Assembly (NCBI RefSeq): GCF_004136555.1
Contig: NZ_NOIT01000016.1
Location: 38,645-102,644 of the forward strand
DNA from: Kocuria carniphila
GTDB taxonomy: Bacteria > Actinomycetota > Actinomycetes > Actinomycetales > Micrococcaceae
DNA: 64,000 nucleotides
Reading direction: 5' to 3'
Shown here: piece after piece, positions 8,584 through 20,321 of the stretch
How positions within the stretch are numbered: the first letter of the stretch is position 1
How the letters are laid out: every line of letters begins with the position of its first letter
Notes under the pieces: model-generated
What the model was told of the DNA's origin: nothing
The model's input: only the letters and a program-made list of their open reading frames with translations
Databases searched by the model: none
Program-made: the position numbers and the translations under genes

Positions 8584-9458
8584 TGGCAGAAGCATCGAAC
8601 GAACCATATCGTCCCCTCACAGTGGACATTGATCGCTGGGCTTCGGAAGCAAACGTCGAAACGGCTAAGCAGCTGTTCGGCATGCTCGACGTCATCGACG
8701 GCAACGGCGCTCTGCGCCGGGCGCTGACGGATCCGTCACGCGCTGCCGACGATCGTGTCAAGCTCGTACACAAGCTCTTCGGGGAGCGGACCCACAAGTC
8801 CGACACCGTGGAGGCTGTGTCCGGGTTTGTGCACCGACTGATGGGCAACGAGGAACACGATCCCGCTATCGAGATCGTGTCCGAGCTTGTGAAGCAGCGC
8901 TCCGCCAACGAGCGACAGCTCGGTGATGGCATTGAACGAACCGCAGTGATGATGGCAGCAGCGTCTGCCGAGAACCGCGGTGGGCTCAATGCCATGGAAT
9001 CCCTGGTGGATGAACTGATTCAGTTCAAGAACACCGTGGATCACTCCGAGGAGATCCAGGGTGCCTTCGCCGATTCGCGCGCCAGCCCGGAAGCCAAGGC
9101 ACAGCTCGCATCCCGACTGATGCCCAATGCATCTGAAGAGGGCAAGCTGTTGACTCAGCGTGCCGTCAGCGAGCCCCGTGGAGCTCTGCCCGGTCGTTTG
9201 ATCGAGCGCTTCGCAGAGATCGTGGCCGATCGTCAGCAACGCTGGATCGCCCGAATCGTGACGTCTCGTCCACTGAGCCACGAACAGCTGGAGAAGCTGC
9301 GTCAGAGCCTCAACGCTCTGTACAAGCGCGATCTCAAGCTGGCCGTGGAGGTGGACCGTTCACTGATCGGCGGCTTGCGAGTCCAGGTCGGTGAAGAAGT
9401 CATCGACGGGTCTGTGACCCATCGTCTGGATCAGTTGCAGCAGCGAATCGGAGCCTGA
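8583..9458 (+). CDS. atpH: ATP synthase F1 subunit delta
   Basis: A 291-residue stator protein that ties the b-subunit stalk to the top of the alpha3beta3 head. It is much longer than the roughly 180-residue proteobacterial protein, as usual in Micrococcales. The conserved C-terminal domain is visible as AEIVADRQQRWIARIVTSRPL, followed by LRVQVGEEVIDGSV near the end. The start overlaps the atpF stop. No frameshift or internal fusion boundary is seen; the extra length lies in the N-terminal helical half. Confidence 0.95.
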   Translation: MAEASNEPYRPLTVDIDRWASEANVETAKQLFGMLDVIDGNGALRRALTDPSRAADDRVKLVHKLFGERTHKSDTVEAVSGFVHRLMGNEEHDPAIEIVSELVKQRSANERQLGDGIERTAVMMAAASAENRGGLNAMESLVDELIQFKNTVDHSEEIQGAFADSRASPEAKAQLASRLMPNASEEGKLLTQRAVSEPRGALPGRLIERFAEIVADRQQRWIARIVTSRPLSHEQLEKLRQSLNALYKRDLKLAVEVDRSLIGGLRVQVGEEVIDGSVTHRLDQLQQRIGA

Positions 9459-9629
9459 TCCCCTGGTGGAGCGGGGATCGCGGGGAGTCGGTCGATGCCG
9501 GCATCTCGTCGCGTTGCCTCCACCGGCCGTTGACACGGTCAGCAGGCGATGGGGCAACGCATCGCGACAAAAAGAAGTTAGGTCATTGCGCGGGCGATGA
9601 TCACGAAACGTAGAGAGCAGGGACAGCAG

Positions 9630-11255
9630 ATGGCCGATGTGACCATCAATGCCGACGAAGTCCGTAGTGCGCTGAACGAGTTCGCGGCGTCCTACGAACC
9701 CGGCAATGCAGAACGAGTAGAAGTCGGACGTGTCGCCAGCGCCGCTGACGGTATCGCCCGTGTCGAGGGTCTTCCCTCGGTCATGGCCAACGAGCTTCTG
9801 AAGTTCGAGAACGGGGTTCTGGGCTTGGCCTTGAACCTTGACACTCGCGACATCGGTGTCGTGGTGTTGGGCGACTTCCAGGGCATCGAAGAGGGCCAGG
9901 AAGTTCACCGTACCGGTGAGGTTCTGTCCGTACCGGTGGGCGAGGGTTACCTCGGCCGCGTGGTGGACCCCCTGGGCGAGCCGCTGGACGATCTGGGACC
10001 GGTGGCAACCGACGGTCGTCGCGAGCTGGAGCTGCAGGCTCCGGGCGTGACCATGCGTAAGTCGGTTCACGAACCGCTGCAGACCGGTATCAAGGCCATC
10101 GACGCCATGATTCCGATCGGCCGTGGCCAGCGTCAGCTGATCATTGGTGACCGCCAGACCGGTAAGACCGCCATCGCCGTGGACGCAATCCTGAACCAGC
10201 GTTCCAACTGGGAGTCCGGTGACGTCGACAAGCAGGTGCGTTGCATTTACGTGGCCATCGGCCAGAAGGCATCCACCATTGCTTCCGTGCGCCAGACCCT
10301 CGAGGACAACGGCGCTCTGGAGTACACCACCATTGTGGCTGCTCCGGCTTCCGAGTCCGCCGGTCTGAAGTACCTGGCCCCGTACGCGGGTTCCGCTATT
10401 GGTCAGCACTGGATGTACAACGGCAAGCACGTTCTGATCGTTTTTGACGATCTCTCCAAGCAGGCTGAGGCCTACCGTGCCGTGTCACTGTTGCTGCGTC
10501 GCCCGCCGGGACGTGAAGCGTACCCGGGTGACGTCTTCTACCTGCACTCCCGTTTGCTGGAGCGTTGTGCCAAGCTCTCCGACGAGCTCGGTGCCGGTTC
10601 GATGACCGGTCTGCCGATCATCGAGACCAAGGCGAACGACGTCTCCGCGTTCATTCCGACCAACGTGATTTCGATTACCGACGGTCAGATCTTCCTGCAG
10701 TCGGACCTGTTCAACGCGAACCAGCGCCCCGCAGTGGACGTGGGTATTTCCGTGTCCCGCGTGGGTGGTGCCGCACAGGTCAAGGCCATGAAGAAGGTTT
10801 CCGGTACGTTGAAGCTGGATCTGGCGTCCTACCGCTCCATGCAGGCGTTCGCGATGTTTGCGTCCGACTTGGACGCGGCATCCCGCCAGCAGCTGACCCG
10901 CGGTGAGCGTCTGATGGAACTGCTCAAGCAGCCCCAGTACACGCCGTACCCCGTGGCGGACCAGGTCGTCTCCATCTGGGCCGGTACTACCGGTCAGCTG
11001 GACGACGTCGATGTCGCCAACGTGAACGACTTCGAGAAGGCCCTGATCGAACAGGTCCGTCGAACCACCAACGTGATGGACTCCATCGAATCCACGGGCA
11101 AGCTCGAGGACGACGCGATCGAGGCGCTGAAGACGGCTGTTGCCGAGGTCAAGCGCGACTTCCGCGGTTCGAAGCACGGTATTGAACCCGGTCACGAGGA
11201 GCATGACTCCCTCGAGACCGAGGATGTCAACCAGGAAAAGATCGTCAGGAAGTAA
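9630..11255 (+). CDS. atpA: ATP synthase F1 subunit alpha
   Basis: A 541-residue non-catalytic nucleotide-binding subunit. The Walker A motif GDRQTGKT lies near residue 171, and the usual [17 protein letters not shown] beta-barrel and [15 protein letters not shown] segments are present. The ATG at 9630 is preferred over an in-frame ATG at 9597 because AGGGA sits 8-9 bases ahead of it and the product then begins [11 protein letters not shown], which fits the family. A 171-bp gap separates it from atpH; no obvious terminator was found there, so the operon probably continues. Confidence 0.97.
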   Translation: MADVTINADEVRSALNEFAASYEPGNAERVEVGRVASAADGIARVEGLPSVMANELLKFENGVLGLALNLDTRDIGVVVLGDFQGIEEGQEVHRTGEVLSVPVGEGYLGRVVDPLGEPLDDLGPVATDGRRELELQAPGVTMRKSVHEPLQTGIKAIDAMIPIGRGQRQLIIGDRQTGKTAIAVDAILNQRSNWESGDVDKQVRCIYVAIGQKASTIASVRQTLEDNGALEYTTIVAAPASESAGLKYLAPYAGSAIGQHWMYNGKHVLIVFDDLSKQAEAYRAVSLLLRRPPGREAYPGDVFYLHSRLLERCAKLSDELGAGSMTGLPIIETKANDVSAFIPTNVISITDGQIFLQSDLFNANQRPAVDVGISVSRVGGAAQVKAMKKVSGTLKLDLASYRSMQAFAMFASDLDAASRQQLTRGERLMELLKQPQYTPYPVADQVVSIWAGTTGQLDDVDVANVNDFEKALIEQVRRTTNVMDSIESTGKLEDDAIEALKTAVAEVKRDFRGSKHGIEPGHEEHDSLETEDVNQEKIVRK

Positions 11256-11311
11256 CCGAGTCAGCGGTGTGCCGTTACCGGCACACCGCTACGGTGCCGA
11301 AAGGAAGTTTC

Positions 11312-13733
<2,422 letters not shown>

Positions 13734-13735
13734 TC

Positions 13736-14014
13736 ATGGCTGAGCTCATCGTTGAGGTCGTTGCCCTGGACCGCAAGATCTGGGCAGGTACCGCGAAGAT
13801 GGTTCGTGTTCGCACCACGGAGGGTGACATTGGCATCCTCCCCGGGCACGAGTCCGTTGCGGGACTGCTCAAGCCGGGCGAGTTCGCTGTCGAGCGCGTG
13901 GACGGCGGCCGTCTGAGCGGTCACATTGATTCGGGATTCATCTCGGTCGACAGCAATCGCGTGACGGTTGTCGCGGACGAGGTCAATTTCGACGGACAGT
14001 CCGAGTCCGAGTAG
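13736..14014 (+). CDS. atpC: ATP synthase F1 subunit epsilon
   Basis: A 92-residue protein corresponding to the N-terminal beta-sandwich of epsilon (LIVEVVALDRKIW, GDIGILPGHESVAGLLKPG). It lacks the long C-terminal helical hairpin that inhibits ATPase activity in many bacteria, which is common in actinobacteria and fits a shortened or differently regulated epsilon. It ends the operon and is followed 30 bases later by a strong hairpin. Confidence 0.95.
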   Translation: MAELIVEVVALDRKIWAGTAKMVRVRTTEGDIGILPGHESVAGLLKPGEFAVERVDGGRLSGHIDSGFISVDSNRVTVVADEVNFDGQSESE

Positions 14015-14043
14015 TTAGTTCGTAGCTAGAACCGTGCATCGTG

Positions 14044-14070
14044 GCCCCCGTACCTTTTGGGTACGGGGGC
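14044..14070 (+). terminator. Hairpin terminator of the atp operon
   Basis: GCCCCCGTACC and GGTACGGGGGC form an 11-bp stem with a five-base loop just after atpC. There is no T-run afterwards, so it would be a GC-rich actinobacterial-type terminator or an mRNA 3'-end stabiliser. murA begins 47 bases downstream. Confidence 0.65.
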
Positions 14071-14117
14071 TCGTGCAGTCTTTGAGCGTGGTCTCGACCG
14101 CGTGATCTGGAGGACCC

Positions 14118-15401
14118 ATGGAAGAGAAGATCGAGGTTCACGGACCCACCAAGGTGTCCGGTGTGCTCCCGGTATCGGGGGCCAAGAACAGTGTGCTCAA
14201 GTTGATGGCTGCTACCTTGCTGGCATCGGGGGAGTCGACCATCACGAACGTCCCTGAAATCCAGGACGTCACCATCATGGCGGAGCTGTTGCGTCGGTTG
14301 GGGTGCACGGTTCGTTATGACCCGGCACAGCAGACCGTGGATATCGATGTTCCCGAGGTCCTAGGACACCAGGCTGATTACGATCTGGTTCGTGCGATGC
14401 GCGCCTCCATCTCCGTCTTGGGTCCCCTGGTTGCTCGCTGTCATCGCGCGGAAGTCGCTCTTCCGGGCGGTGACGCCATTGGCTCACGCGGGCTTGACAT
14501 GCACCGCGCCGGGCTCGAGGCCATGGGCGCGAAACTGAGCATCGAGAAGGGCTTCCTGCGAGCCTCCGTAGCGGACAACCTGCACGGCACCACCTATCAC
14601 CTGGACTACCCGTCGGTGGGTGCCACGGAGAACCTGATGATGGCCGCCGCACTGGCGGACGGTGTCACCGTGCTGGAGAACGCAGCACGGGAACCGGAGA
14701 TCGTGGACATCGGTCGCATGATGCAGGCCATGGGTGCCCACATCGACGGACTGGGTACCAGCACCATCACGATCGAGGGCGCCCACAAGTTGCATCCGGT
14801 GACCCACCGCACCGTTCCGGACCGCATCGTGGCCGGCACGTGGGCCTTCGCCGCTGCCGTTACGGGTGGCCGGGTCGAGATCGTAGGTGCCGAGCCGGCG
14901 CACCTGACGATGGTTTTGGAAAAGCTGCGCGGTGCTGGCTGCACCATCGACACGTCGCAGGGACGTTTCATCGTTCAGGGCCCCGAACGTCCCACGGCGA
15001 TCAACGTGTCCACACTGCCTTATCCCGGGTTCCCCACGGATCTGCAGCCCTTCGTCGTTGCCCTGAACGCCGTGGCGGAGGGCTCGGGTATGGTCACGGA
15101 AAACGTCTTCGAGGCCCGCTGGGGCTTCACCGCAGAGTTGGAGCGGCTGGGTGCCCGGGTCCGATTGGACGGCCACCACGCCCGCGTGGACGGGCTTCCG
15201 GCGGAACAGTTGTCCGGCGCTCCGGTCGAGGCCAAGGACATTCGCGCGGGCGCCGCCCTGGCGATCGTCGGGATGGCCGCCACTGGTGTCACGGAAGTCT
15301 CCGGCGTGGAACACATCGATCGTGGCTACGAGCACTTCGTGGACCGACTCTCCAACGCTGGAGCCAAGGTTCAGCGGCGCATTGTGGGCGGTCTGTTCTA
15401 A
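14118..15401 (+). CDS. murA: UDP-N-acetylglucosamine 1-carboxyvinyltransferase with Asp at the active-site Cys position
   Basis: A 427-residue enzyme catalysing the first committed step of peptidoglycan synthesis: enolpyruvyl transfer from PEP to UDP-GlcNAc. SGAKNSVLKLMAA at residues 20-32 holds the conserved Lys-Asn pair. The loop that usually reads GGCxIG here reads PGGDAIGSR, so the fosfomycin-reactive Cys is Asp119, as in Mycobacterium. GGAGG lies before the ATG. It is the only murA in the window. The downstream terminator at 15539-15572 separates it from csp on the opposite strand. Confidence 0.96.
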   Translation: MEEKIEVHGPTKVSGVLPVSGAKNSVLKLMAATLLASGESTITNVPEIQDVTIMAELLRRLGCTVRYDPAQQTVDIDVPEVLGHQADYDLVRAMRASISVLGPLVARCHRAEVALPGGDAIGSRGLDMHRAGLEAMGAKLSIEKGFLRASVADNLHGTTYHLDYPSVGATENLMMAAALADGVTVLENAAREPEIVDIGRMMQAMGAHIDGLGTSTITIEGAHKLHPVTHRTVPDRIVAGTWAFAAAVTGGRVEIVGAEPAHLTMVLEKLRGAGCTIDTSQGRFIVQGPERPTAINVSTLPYPGFPTDLQPFVVALNAVAEGSGMVTENVFEARWGFTAELERLGARVRLDGHHARVDGLPAEQLSGAPVEAKDIRAGAALAIVGMAATGVTEVSGVEHIDRGYEHFVDRLSNAGAKVQRRIVGGLF

Positions 15402-15538
15402 ATAACCCGCTGGAGTCTCAGTAGTGCTCGATCGGGGACCTGAGCTACACGCGCCCCGGCCCCGTGAGCCCGAGAGCGAGAGCCTGCGTTCTCCGCTTCT
15501 AACCCGGCCTTGCGCCCGGTGGTCGAAGCCGACAAACA

Positions 15539-15572
15539 CAAAACCCCGCATCCACCTGGATGCGGGGTTTTG
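15539..15572. terminator. Bidirectional intrinsic terminator between murA and csp
   Basis: A near-perfect palindrome with arms CAAAACCCCGCATCCA and its complement around a two-base loop. The A-rich left side and T-rich right side mean it can terminate transcripts from both murA (+) and the cold-shock gene (-). Confidence 0.85.
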
Positions 15573-15587
15573 TTCGGGGTGAAACTA

Positions 15588-15791
15588 TCAGATGACAGTC
15601 ACGCCGGTAGCCTGGGGGCCCTTCTGGCCCTGACCGATTTCGAACTCGACGCGCTGGTTCTCTTCGAGAGTGCGGAATCCACCGGTCTGGATTTCGCTGT
15701 AGTGAACGAAAACGTCACCCTCAGCGTCGTCCGGGGTAATGAAGCCGAAGCCTTTTTCTGCGTTGAACCACTTAACGGTGCCCTGAGCCAT
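15588..15791 (-). CDS. Cold-shock domain protein
   Basis: A 67-residue single cold-shock (OB-fold) domain. RNP1 is KGFGFI at residues 13-18 and RNP2 is VFVHY at 27-31, with the surrounding aromatic residues that stack on single-stranded RNA or DNA. It starts [16 protein letters not shown], close to the CspA/CspD consensus, and has a GAAGGAG ribosome site. Length is exactly that of the family. It probably acts as an RNA chaperone. Which numbered csp paralogue it is cannot be settled. Confidence 0.96.
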   Translation of the reverse strand: MAQGTVKWFNAEKGFGFITPDDAEGDVFVHYSEIQTGGFRTLEENQRVEFEIGQGQKGPQATGVTVI

Positions 15792-15997
15792 AATGGGGCG
15801 CTCCTTCTGGAGTAAATAAATTCGTGTACTTGTTGTTGTACACCTGAACAGGTACCGCGAGAAGGCTGTGGATGCGGCTCACTAGATGTTGCGCCACAGC
15901 GCCAGTCAGAACTTCACGCTCGCTACCATTCCTGCGAGCATGTAAAACATGAAGCGAAGAACGGTACTAGCTTCACACACCCGGCGAGCAAGGTCAA
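15792..15997 (-). promoter_or_regulatory. Long 5' leader and probable promoter of the cold-shock gene
   Basis: No gene is present between csp and nucS (15792-16073). On the minus strand TTGACC (15992-15997) and TAGTAC (15964-15969) are promoter-like, though the spacing of 22 is long. Transcription from there would leave a leader of about 165 nt, the arrangement known for thermoregulated cspA mRNAs. The leader is visibly richer in A and T than neighbouring coding DNA. Confidence 0.4.
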
Positions 15998-16073
15998 CAG
16001 CAGTCAGTCTGCTGATCACAAAAGTCGCTGGCCATTCACAGGTTGTTTACCTACCCACCGGTAACCATCGTGC

Positions 16074-16769
16074 CTAGAAGAGCCGCGATTGGGTGTCCAC
16101 GTTGCCGCGCATTTCCTCGTAGTCCAAGGTCACACATTCAATGCCCCGGTCGTGAGCCAGGGTGCGGGCCTGCGGTTTGATCTGTTGGGCAGCGAAGACA
16201 CCGCGCACCGGACGCAGCAGGGGATCGCGGTTGAGCAGTTCGAGATAGCGGGTGAGTTGCTCCACGCCGTCGATGTCGCCGCGGCGTTTGAGCTCCACCG
16301 CCACGCTGGCGCCGGAACCGTCGCGGGCGAGGATGTCCACCGGCCCGATGGCCGTGGGATACTCCCGGCGCACCAGGGAGAAATCGTCGCCGAGCAGTGT
16401 GATTTGTTCGGCCAGCAATCGCTGCAGATCGGCCTCCACGCCGTCCTTGATGAGACCGGGATCAACCCCCAGGTCGTGGCCGATGTCATCGTGGATCTCG
16501 TAGATGTCGATCAGCAGGCGGTCGTCGGACTTGGCCGCCTGCACGATCCAGGATTCGCGCACACCCTCCTCGATCTGCTCGGGCGTCGGCTCGCCCACGT
16601 GCAGTTTGGCGGGCGGGCTCATCCAGTTCAACGGCTTGTAGGAACCGCCGTCGGAATGCACCAGCACGGACCCGTCCGCCTTGAGCATGAGCAGGCGTCG
16701 GGCCAGGGGTAGGAGGGCGTTGAGGCGGCCTTCGTACCGCACAGAACAGTCAGCTATTACCAATCGCAC
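16074..16769 (-). CDS. nucS: Mismatch-specific endonuclease NucS (EndoMS)
   Basis: A 231-residue enzyme of the non-canonical mismatch repair pathway used by Actinobacteria that lack MutS/MutL. The N-terminal DNA-binding and dimerisation domain starts [16 protein letters not shown]. The RecB-like nuclease core has Asp145 (GPVDILARD), Glu159 and Lys161 ([10 protein letters not shown]), matching the family D-ExK triad. The protein ends QSRLF, which resembles a sliding-clamp binding peptide. The GTG start is leaderless by appearance: a TAGGCT box ends six bases before it. Confidence 0.95.
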   Translation of the reverse strand: MRLVIADCSVRYEGRLNALLPLARRLLMLKADGSVLVHSDGGSYKPLNWMSPPAKLHVGEPTPEQIEEGVRESWIVQAAKSDDRLLIDIYEIHDDIGHDLGVDPGLIKDGVEADLQRLLAEQITLLGDDFSLVRREYPTAIGPVDILARDGSGASVAVELKRRGDIDGVEQLTRYLELLNRDPLLRPVRGVFAAQQIKPQARTLAHDRGIECVTLDYEEMRGNVDTQSRLF

Positions 16770-16775
16770 CGGGCA

Positions 16776-16781
16776 AGCCTA
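16776..16781 (-). promoter_or_regulatory. -10 box of leaderless nucS promoter
   Basis: TAGGCT on the minus strand, with six bases (TGCCCG) before the GTG at 16769. No ribosome site can fit, so transcription would start at or next to the start codon. Confidence 0.65.
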
Positions 16782-16964
16782 TCGCCCCGGGGACCGCGGC
16801 GCGCACCCGGGTGCGTACGACGTCGCTCGGCCGCTGTCATGGGGTTTCGCGCCGCACATGCCAAGCCGGTGCACTGGAGGCACTGAGGCTGTGGTGTGGG
16901 TGATCGGCGCATGAGGTGGGGCTACCCCGGGACCGGGCCGAGCGGCGTCGTCGGCGTGGGGTCG

Positions 16965-18155
16965 CTAGCGCGCGTCCTGGCGCGGGACGAAGACTTCCCG
17001 AACCAGGAGGAGGCCGGCGGCGGCCGTGGGGATGGCGATGACCGCGCCCAGGATTCCCCACAGGGCACCGCCTGCGGCCACGGCGATCACGGCCACTGCA
17101 CCCGGGACCGCCACGGCGCGTTTCATGATGCGGGGCGAGACGAAGTACGCCTCGATCTGAAGGTAGGCGAAATAGCACAGGGCGAACGGAAGCACCGTGT
17201 CCCAGCCGCCCAGGATGGCGAAGAGAGTGACCAGGATGCCCGCGAGCACCCCGCCCACCAGGGGGATGAACGCGAGCACCGCAACGAACAGCACGAGCAG
17301 CGTGGCGTAGGGGACACCCGTGACCGTCATCAGGATGAAGGCCACGGAGGCGTTGATGACGGCAACGCACGCCTGGCCGACCACGTAGTTGCCCACGCCA
17401 TTGATCATTTGGTCACCGAGCCGCTGGACCCGCGCGCGGCGGCTGGCCGGCGCCAACCGGTAGCCCCAGGCCTTGGCCATGGGAAGGGAGAAGAGGAAGT
17501 ACAAGGACAGGGCCATCACGATGATCGTCCCCGTGACCGCGTTGATCACCACACCACCCACGCTCACGACCGAGCCGAACATACCGCCCAGCAGATCTTG
17601 GTTGGTGGAGAGCTGGGTCTGCCACGAGGCCACGGTCTGTTCGAAAGTGGCGGCAATGTTGAAGCGCTCGTCCAAAGCTTCGAAGAACGAGGACCCCATG
17701 AACTGGTTGACCAGCTGGGGAATGGTGCCCATGAACTGTTGGGCCTGATTCACCATGCGGGGCACGACCAACACGATGAATGCCGTCATGGCCAGGGCTA
17801 ATGCGAGGATGACGGCGGAGACCGCCAAGGGTCGAGGTAGTCCGCGGGCTTCGAGCCAGCGCACAATGGGATCCAACCCCAGCGCAATGAAGGCCGCGGT
17901 GACCACCCAACCGGCCAGACTGCCCACGTTGGTCAGAACATAGAAACCGAGCAGGGCGATTCCGACGCCCAGGGTCAGGAAGAAACCGGTCTGAACCGGA
18001 TGGCCTCCGGCGAACAGTCCTTTGTCCCACGGGGCGCGGCGAGGTGCCGGGGCGGCACCGGGAGTGATACCCGGTTCCGGGGGCACATCGAATCGATGGC
18101 GCGACGGACGGAATCTTTGGGAAGACTTCTCCGGCGGCAAAGGTGGTGTGGTCAC
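16965..18155 (-). CDS. AI-2E family transporter (PerM-like permease)
   Basis: A 396-residue polytopic membrane protein. A Pro/Arg-rich cytoplasmic leader of about 60 residues is followed by paired helices (FFLTLGVGIALLGFYVLTNV; AVSAVILALALAMTAFIVLV). A long extracytoplasmic/amphipathic region contains VPRMVNQAQQFMGTIPQLVN. The C-terminal helices contain FIPLVGGVLAGILVTLFAILGG, the AI-2E/PerM signature. Known members export diverse small molecules; the substrate here is unknown. The frame is open upstream to 18326, but the GTG at 18155 is preferred because a TACGCT box lies six bases before it and longer versions would overlap the gene on the other strand. Confidence 0.85.
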   Translation of the reverse strand: MTTPPLPPEKSSQRFRPSRHRFDVPPEPGITPGAAPAPRRAPWDKGLFAGGHPVQTGFFLTLGVGIALLGFYVLTNVGSLAGWVVTAAFIALGLDPIVRWLEARGLPRPLAVSAVILALALAMTAFIVLVVPRMVNQAQQFMGTIPQLVNQFMGSSFFEALDERFNIAATFEQTVASWQTQLSTNQDLLGGMFGSVVSVGGVVINAVTGTIIVMALSLYFLFSLPMAKAWGYRLAPASRRARVQRLGDQMINGVGNYVVGQACVAVINASVAFILMTVTGVPYATLLVLFVAVLAFIPLVGGVLAGILVTLFAILGGWDTVLPFALCYFAYLQIEAYFVSPRIMKRAVAVPGAVAVIAVAAGGALWGILGAVIAIPTAAAGLLLVREVFVPRQDAR

Positions 18156-18161
18156 GCCGGA

Positions 18162-18167
18162 AGCGTA
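18162..18167 (-). promoter_or_regulatory. -10 box of leaderless AI-2E transporter promoter
   Basis: TACGCT on the minus strand, six bases (TCCGGC) ahead of the GTG at 18155. It supports that start over the longer open frame. Confidence 0.5.
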
Positions 18168-18305
18168 CAACGCACGCCTGTATTGGGGCAGTCGTGGCGC
18201 GCGTGGCGATAATGGCTGTAGTGAACGCAGAACGCGGTCCGACAACGACTCATTCGAGTCGATGGGCCCGGACACGCGAGGACGAGACTCCGAAGGAGAT
18301 CGAGC

Positions 18306-19268
18306 ATGAGTGAATTCCCGCAGCAATCAGGCCAGCAGCGCCAGCCCGAGGCGCAGGAGCAAGCCGTGCCGGCGTCCGTGCGCGGAGCCATGGATCTCGG
18401 CACCATGCAGACCGGGGGAGCGGCAGGCCCCGGGGCGGCGCCGTCGGCCGGTGGTGGCGAGGGTGCCAGCTACCGCGTGAGCATCACCGCGCAGGATTTT
18501 CAGAAGTACGCCGAGCAGTCGGCGACCGTGCCCGTGGTTGTGGCCCTGTACGCGCCGCAGAGCCCCGAATCCGAGACCTTCGTGGAAACCCTGGCGCAGC
18601 TGGTGGACAGCTACCAGGGCAAGTTGTTGCTGGGCACCGTGGACGCGTCCAAGGAACAACAGGTCGCGCAGGTGTTCCAGGCCCAGACCGTTCCCACGGT
18701 CGTGGCCATGCTGGGCGGTCAGGCCGTGCCCCTCGTGAATTCGACTGTTCCCGCGGAGCAGATGCGGCAGCTTTTCGACGAGTTGCTCACGTTGGCCGCG
18801 CAGAACGGGGTGACCGGAACCGCCGAACCTACCACTGCTGCGACACCCAAGCAGTTGCCTCCGCTGCACCAGGAAGCCCTCGACAAGCTCGAAGCCGGCG
18901 ATCTGGACGGCGCGGAGGCAAGCTACAACCAGGCTCTGGCCGAGAACCCGGGCGACAAGGATGCCAAACTGGCCCTGGCCCAGGTGCACCTGCTCCAGCG
19001 CGTCAGCGCCATGGACGCCAACGCCGTACGACAGGCTGCGGCCGACGACCAGCAGAACATCCAAGCGGCGCTGGACGTGGCCGATCTGGACGTGTCCGGT
19101 GGCCACGTGGAGGATGCGTTCCGTCGCTTGTTGCAGCTGGTACGGACGACCTTCGGCGATGACAAGGACACCGTGCGTGAACGCCTGGTGGAACTGTTCG
19201 ACGTGGTCGGTTCCGAGGACCCGCGCGTCACGACCGCTCGTGGGCAGCTGATGCGGGCGTTGTTCTAA
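18306..19268 (+). CDS. Thioredoxin-fold/TPR protein without CxxC (CnoX/YbbN-like)
   Basis: A 320-residue protein. A Gln/Gly-rich leader precedes a thioredoxin fold (residues about 60-165; VPVVVALYAPQSPESETF, then QTVPTVVAMLGG with the cis-Pro). Four TPR-like helix pairs follow (LEAGDLDGAEASYNQALAENPGDKDA and beyond). The usual WCGPC active site is replaced by APQSPES, so it cannot act as a dithiol reductase. The domain order matches CnoX/YbbN, a holdase that hands clients to chaperonins and protects them from chlorine stress; that role is inferred. AAGGAG precedes the ATG. Confidence 0.85.
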   Translation: MSEFPQQSGQQRQPEAQEQAVPASVRGAMDLGTMQTGGAAGPGAAPSAGGGEGASYRVSITAQDFQKYAEQSATVPVVVALYAPQSPESETFVETLAQLVDSYQGKLLLGTVDASKEQQVAQVFQAQTVPTVVAMLGGQAVPLVNSTVPAEQMRQLFDELLTLAAQNGVTGTAEPTTAATPKQLPPLHQEALDKLEAGDLDGAEASYNQALAENPGDKDAKLALAQVHLLQRVSAMDANAVRQAAADDQQNIQAALDVADLDVSGGHVEDAFRRLLQLVRTTFGDDKDTVRERLVELFDVVGSEDPRVTTARGQLMRALF

Positions 19269-19310
19269 GCTCAGCCGCGACGACCTGAGTGCCATCAGGG
19301 TGATCGCCAG

Positions 19311-19344
19311 AACGAGGGCCTGTACTTAGGTACGGGCCCTCGTT
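19311..19344 (+). terminator. Intrinsic terminator after the thioredoxin-like gene
   Basis: AACGAGGGCC-GTAC pairs with GTAC-GGCCCTCGTT around TTAG, with one internal mismatch, followed by CTCTTT. This is a typical rho-independent site. Confidence 0.85.
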
Positions 19345-19460
19345 CTCTTTCGACAAGATGTACGGGAGCGCGACCCGGGTGGGCTTCTGTCACGCCACGG
19401 GATGACACGGCAGGCCTCGAAATCACACCGGCGGGGGATGTGTGTCACACGAGTGGTTCA

Positions 19461-19466
19461 TAGGCT
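19461..19466 (+). promoter_or_regulatory. -10 box of ABC exporter operon
   Basis: TAGGCT with six bases (GGAGGC) before the ATG at 19473. The intervening GGAGG could also act as a ribosome site if transcription began further upstream. Confidence 0.55.
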
Positions 19467-19472
19467 GGAGGC

Positions 19473-20321
19473 ATGAGCATCCACGCGCACAGTTCCAGGC
19501 CCGCGGAGCAACCTCCGCAACCACTCGCACCGAACCCAGCACTTCTGATCCAAGACCTGACCAAGGTGTACGGCCACCCCGGCCCCGGGGCGCGGCCGGC
19601 TGCGGATCGGGTCAATCTCCACGTTCCTCGTGGTTCGTTCTACGGGCTCGTAGGACGTAACGGCGCGGGTAAGACCACCACACTGTCCATGGCCACCGGC
19701 CTCTTGCGGCCCACCGCAGGCAAGGTCTGGGTGGGAGGCGGCAGCCAGGACCAACCCGTAGATGTCTGGGCGGACTCCGTCGCCGCCAAGCGGCGCATGG
19801 GTGTGCTGCCGGACGGAACCCACTTGTTTGACCGACTGACCGGTCGCCAGCTCGTGACCTACTCGGGCCTGCTGCGTGGTATGGATCGCGAACTGGTCAA
19901 GGATCGCACGGAGGATCTCATCCGCGCGATGGATCTTCAGGACGCCGCGGGCAAGCAGGTCCAGGACTACTCGGCCGGTATGACCAAGAAGATCGCGCTC
20001 GCGGCGGCCATGATTCACGCACCGGCATTGCTCGTGCTGGACGAACCCTTCGAATCGGTGGACCCGGTCTCCGCCGCCAATATCCGTGCCATCCTGCATC
20101 AGTACACCCAGGCCGGCGGCACCGTGGTGGTATCGAGTCACGTGATGGACCTGGTCCAGCGCATGTGTGATCACGTGGCGGTCATGGACAACGGTCGGGT
20201 CCTCGCGCAGGGCACGGTCGATGAAGTACGCGGTGAGATGTCCCTCGAGGATCGCTTCGTCGATCTCGTGGGCGGCCGCACGGACGCGGGGGAGGGCCTG
20301 TCATGGCTTCGACCCGAGTGA
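19473..20321 (+). CDS. ABC transporter ATP-binding protein
   Basis: A 282-residue ATPase. Walker A is VGRNGAGKTTT near residues 60-70, Walker B is LLVLDEPFESVD, and the switch histidine lies in VVVSSHVMDL. The signature reads YSAGM instead of LSGGQ, an accepted variant among exporters of this type. It hydrolyses ATP to drive the permease encoded next, which it overlaps by 19 bases. No substrate-binding protein accompanies the pair, which points to export rather than import. The substrate is unknown. Confidence 0.9.
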   Translation: MSIHAHSSRPAEQPPQPLAPNPALLIQDLTKVYGHPGPGARPAADRVNLHVPRGSFYGLVGRNGAGKTTTLSMATGLLRPTAGKVWVGGGSQDQPVDVWADSVAAKRRMGVLPDGTHLFDRLTGRQLVTYSGLLRGMDRELVKDRTEDLIRAMDLQDAAGKQVQDYSAGMTKKIALAAAMIHAPALLVLDEPFESVDPVSAANIRAILHQYTQAGGTVVVSSHVMDLVQRMCDHVAVMDNGRVLAQGTVDEVRGEMSLEDRFVDLVGGRTDAGEGLSWLRPE

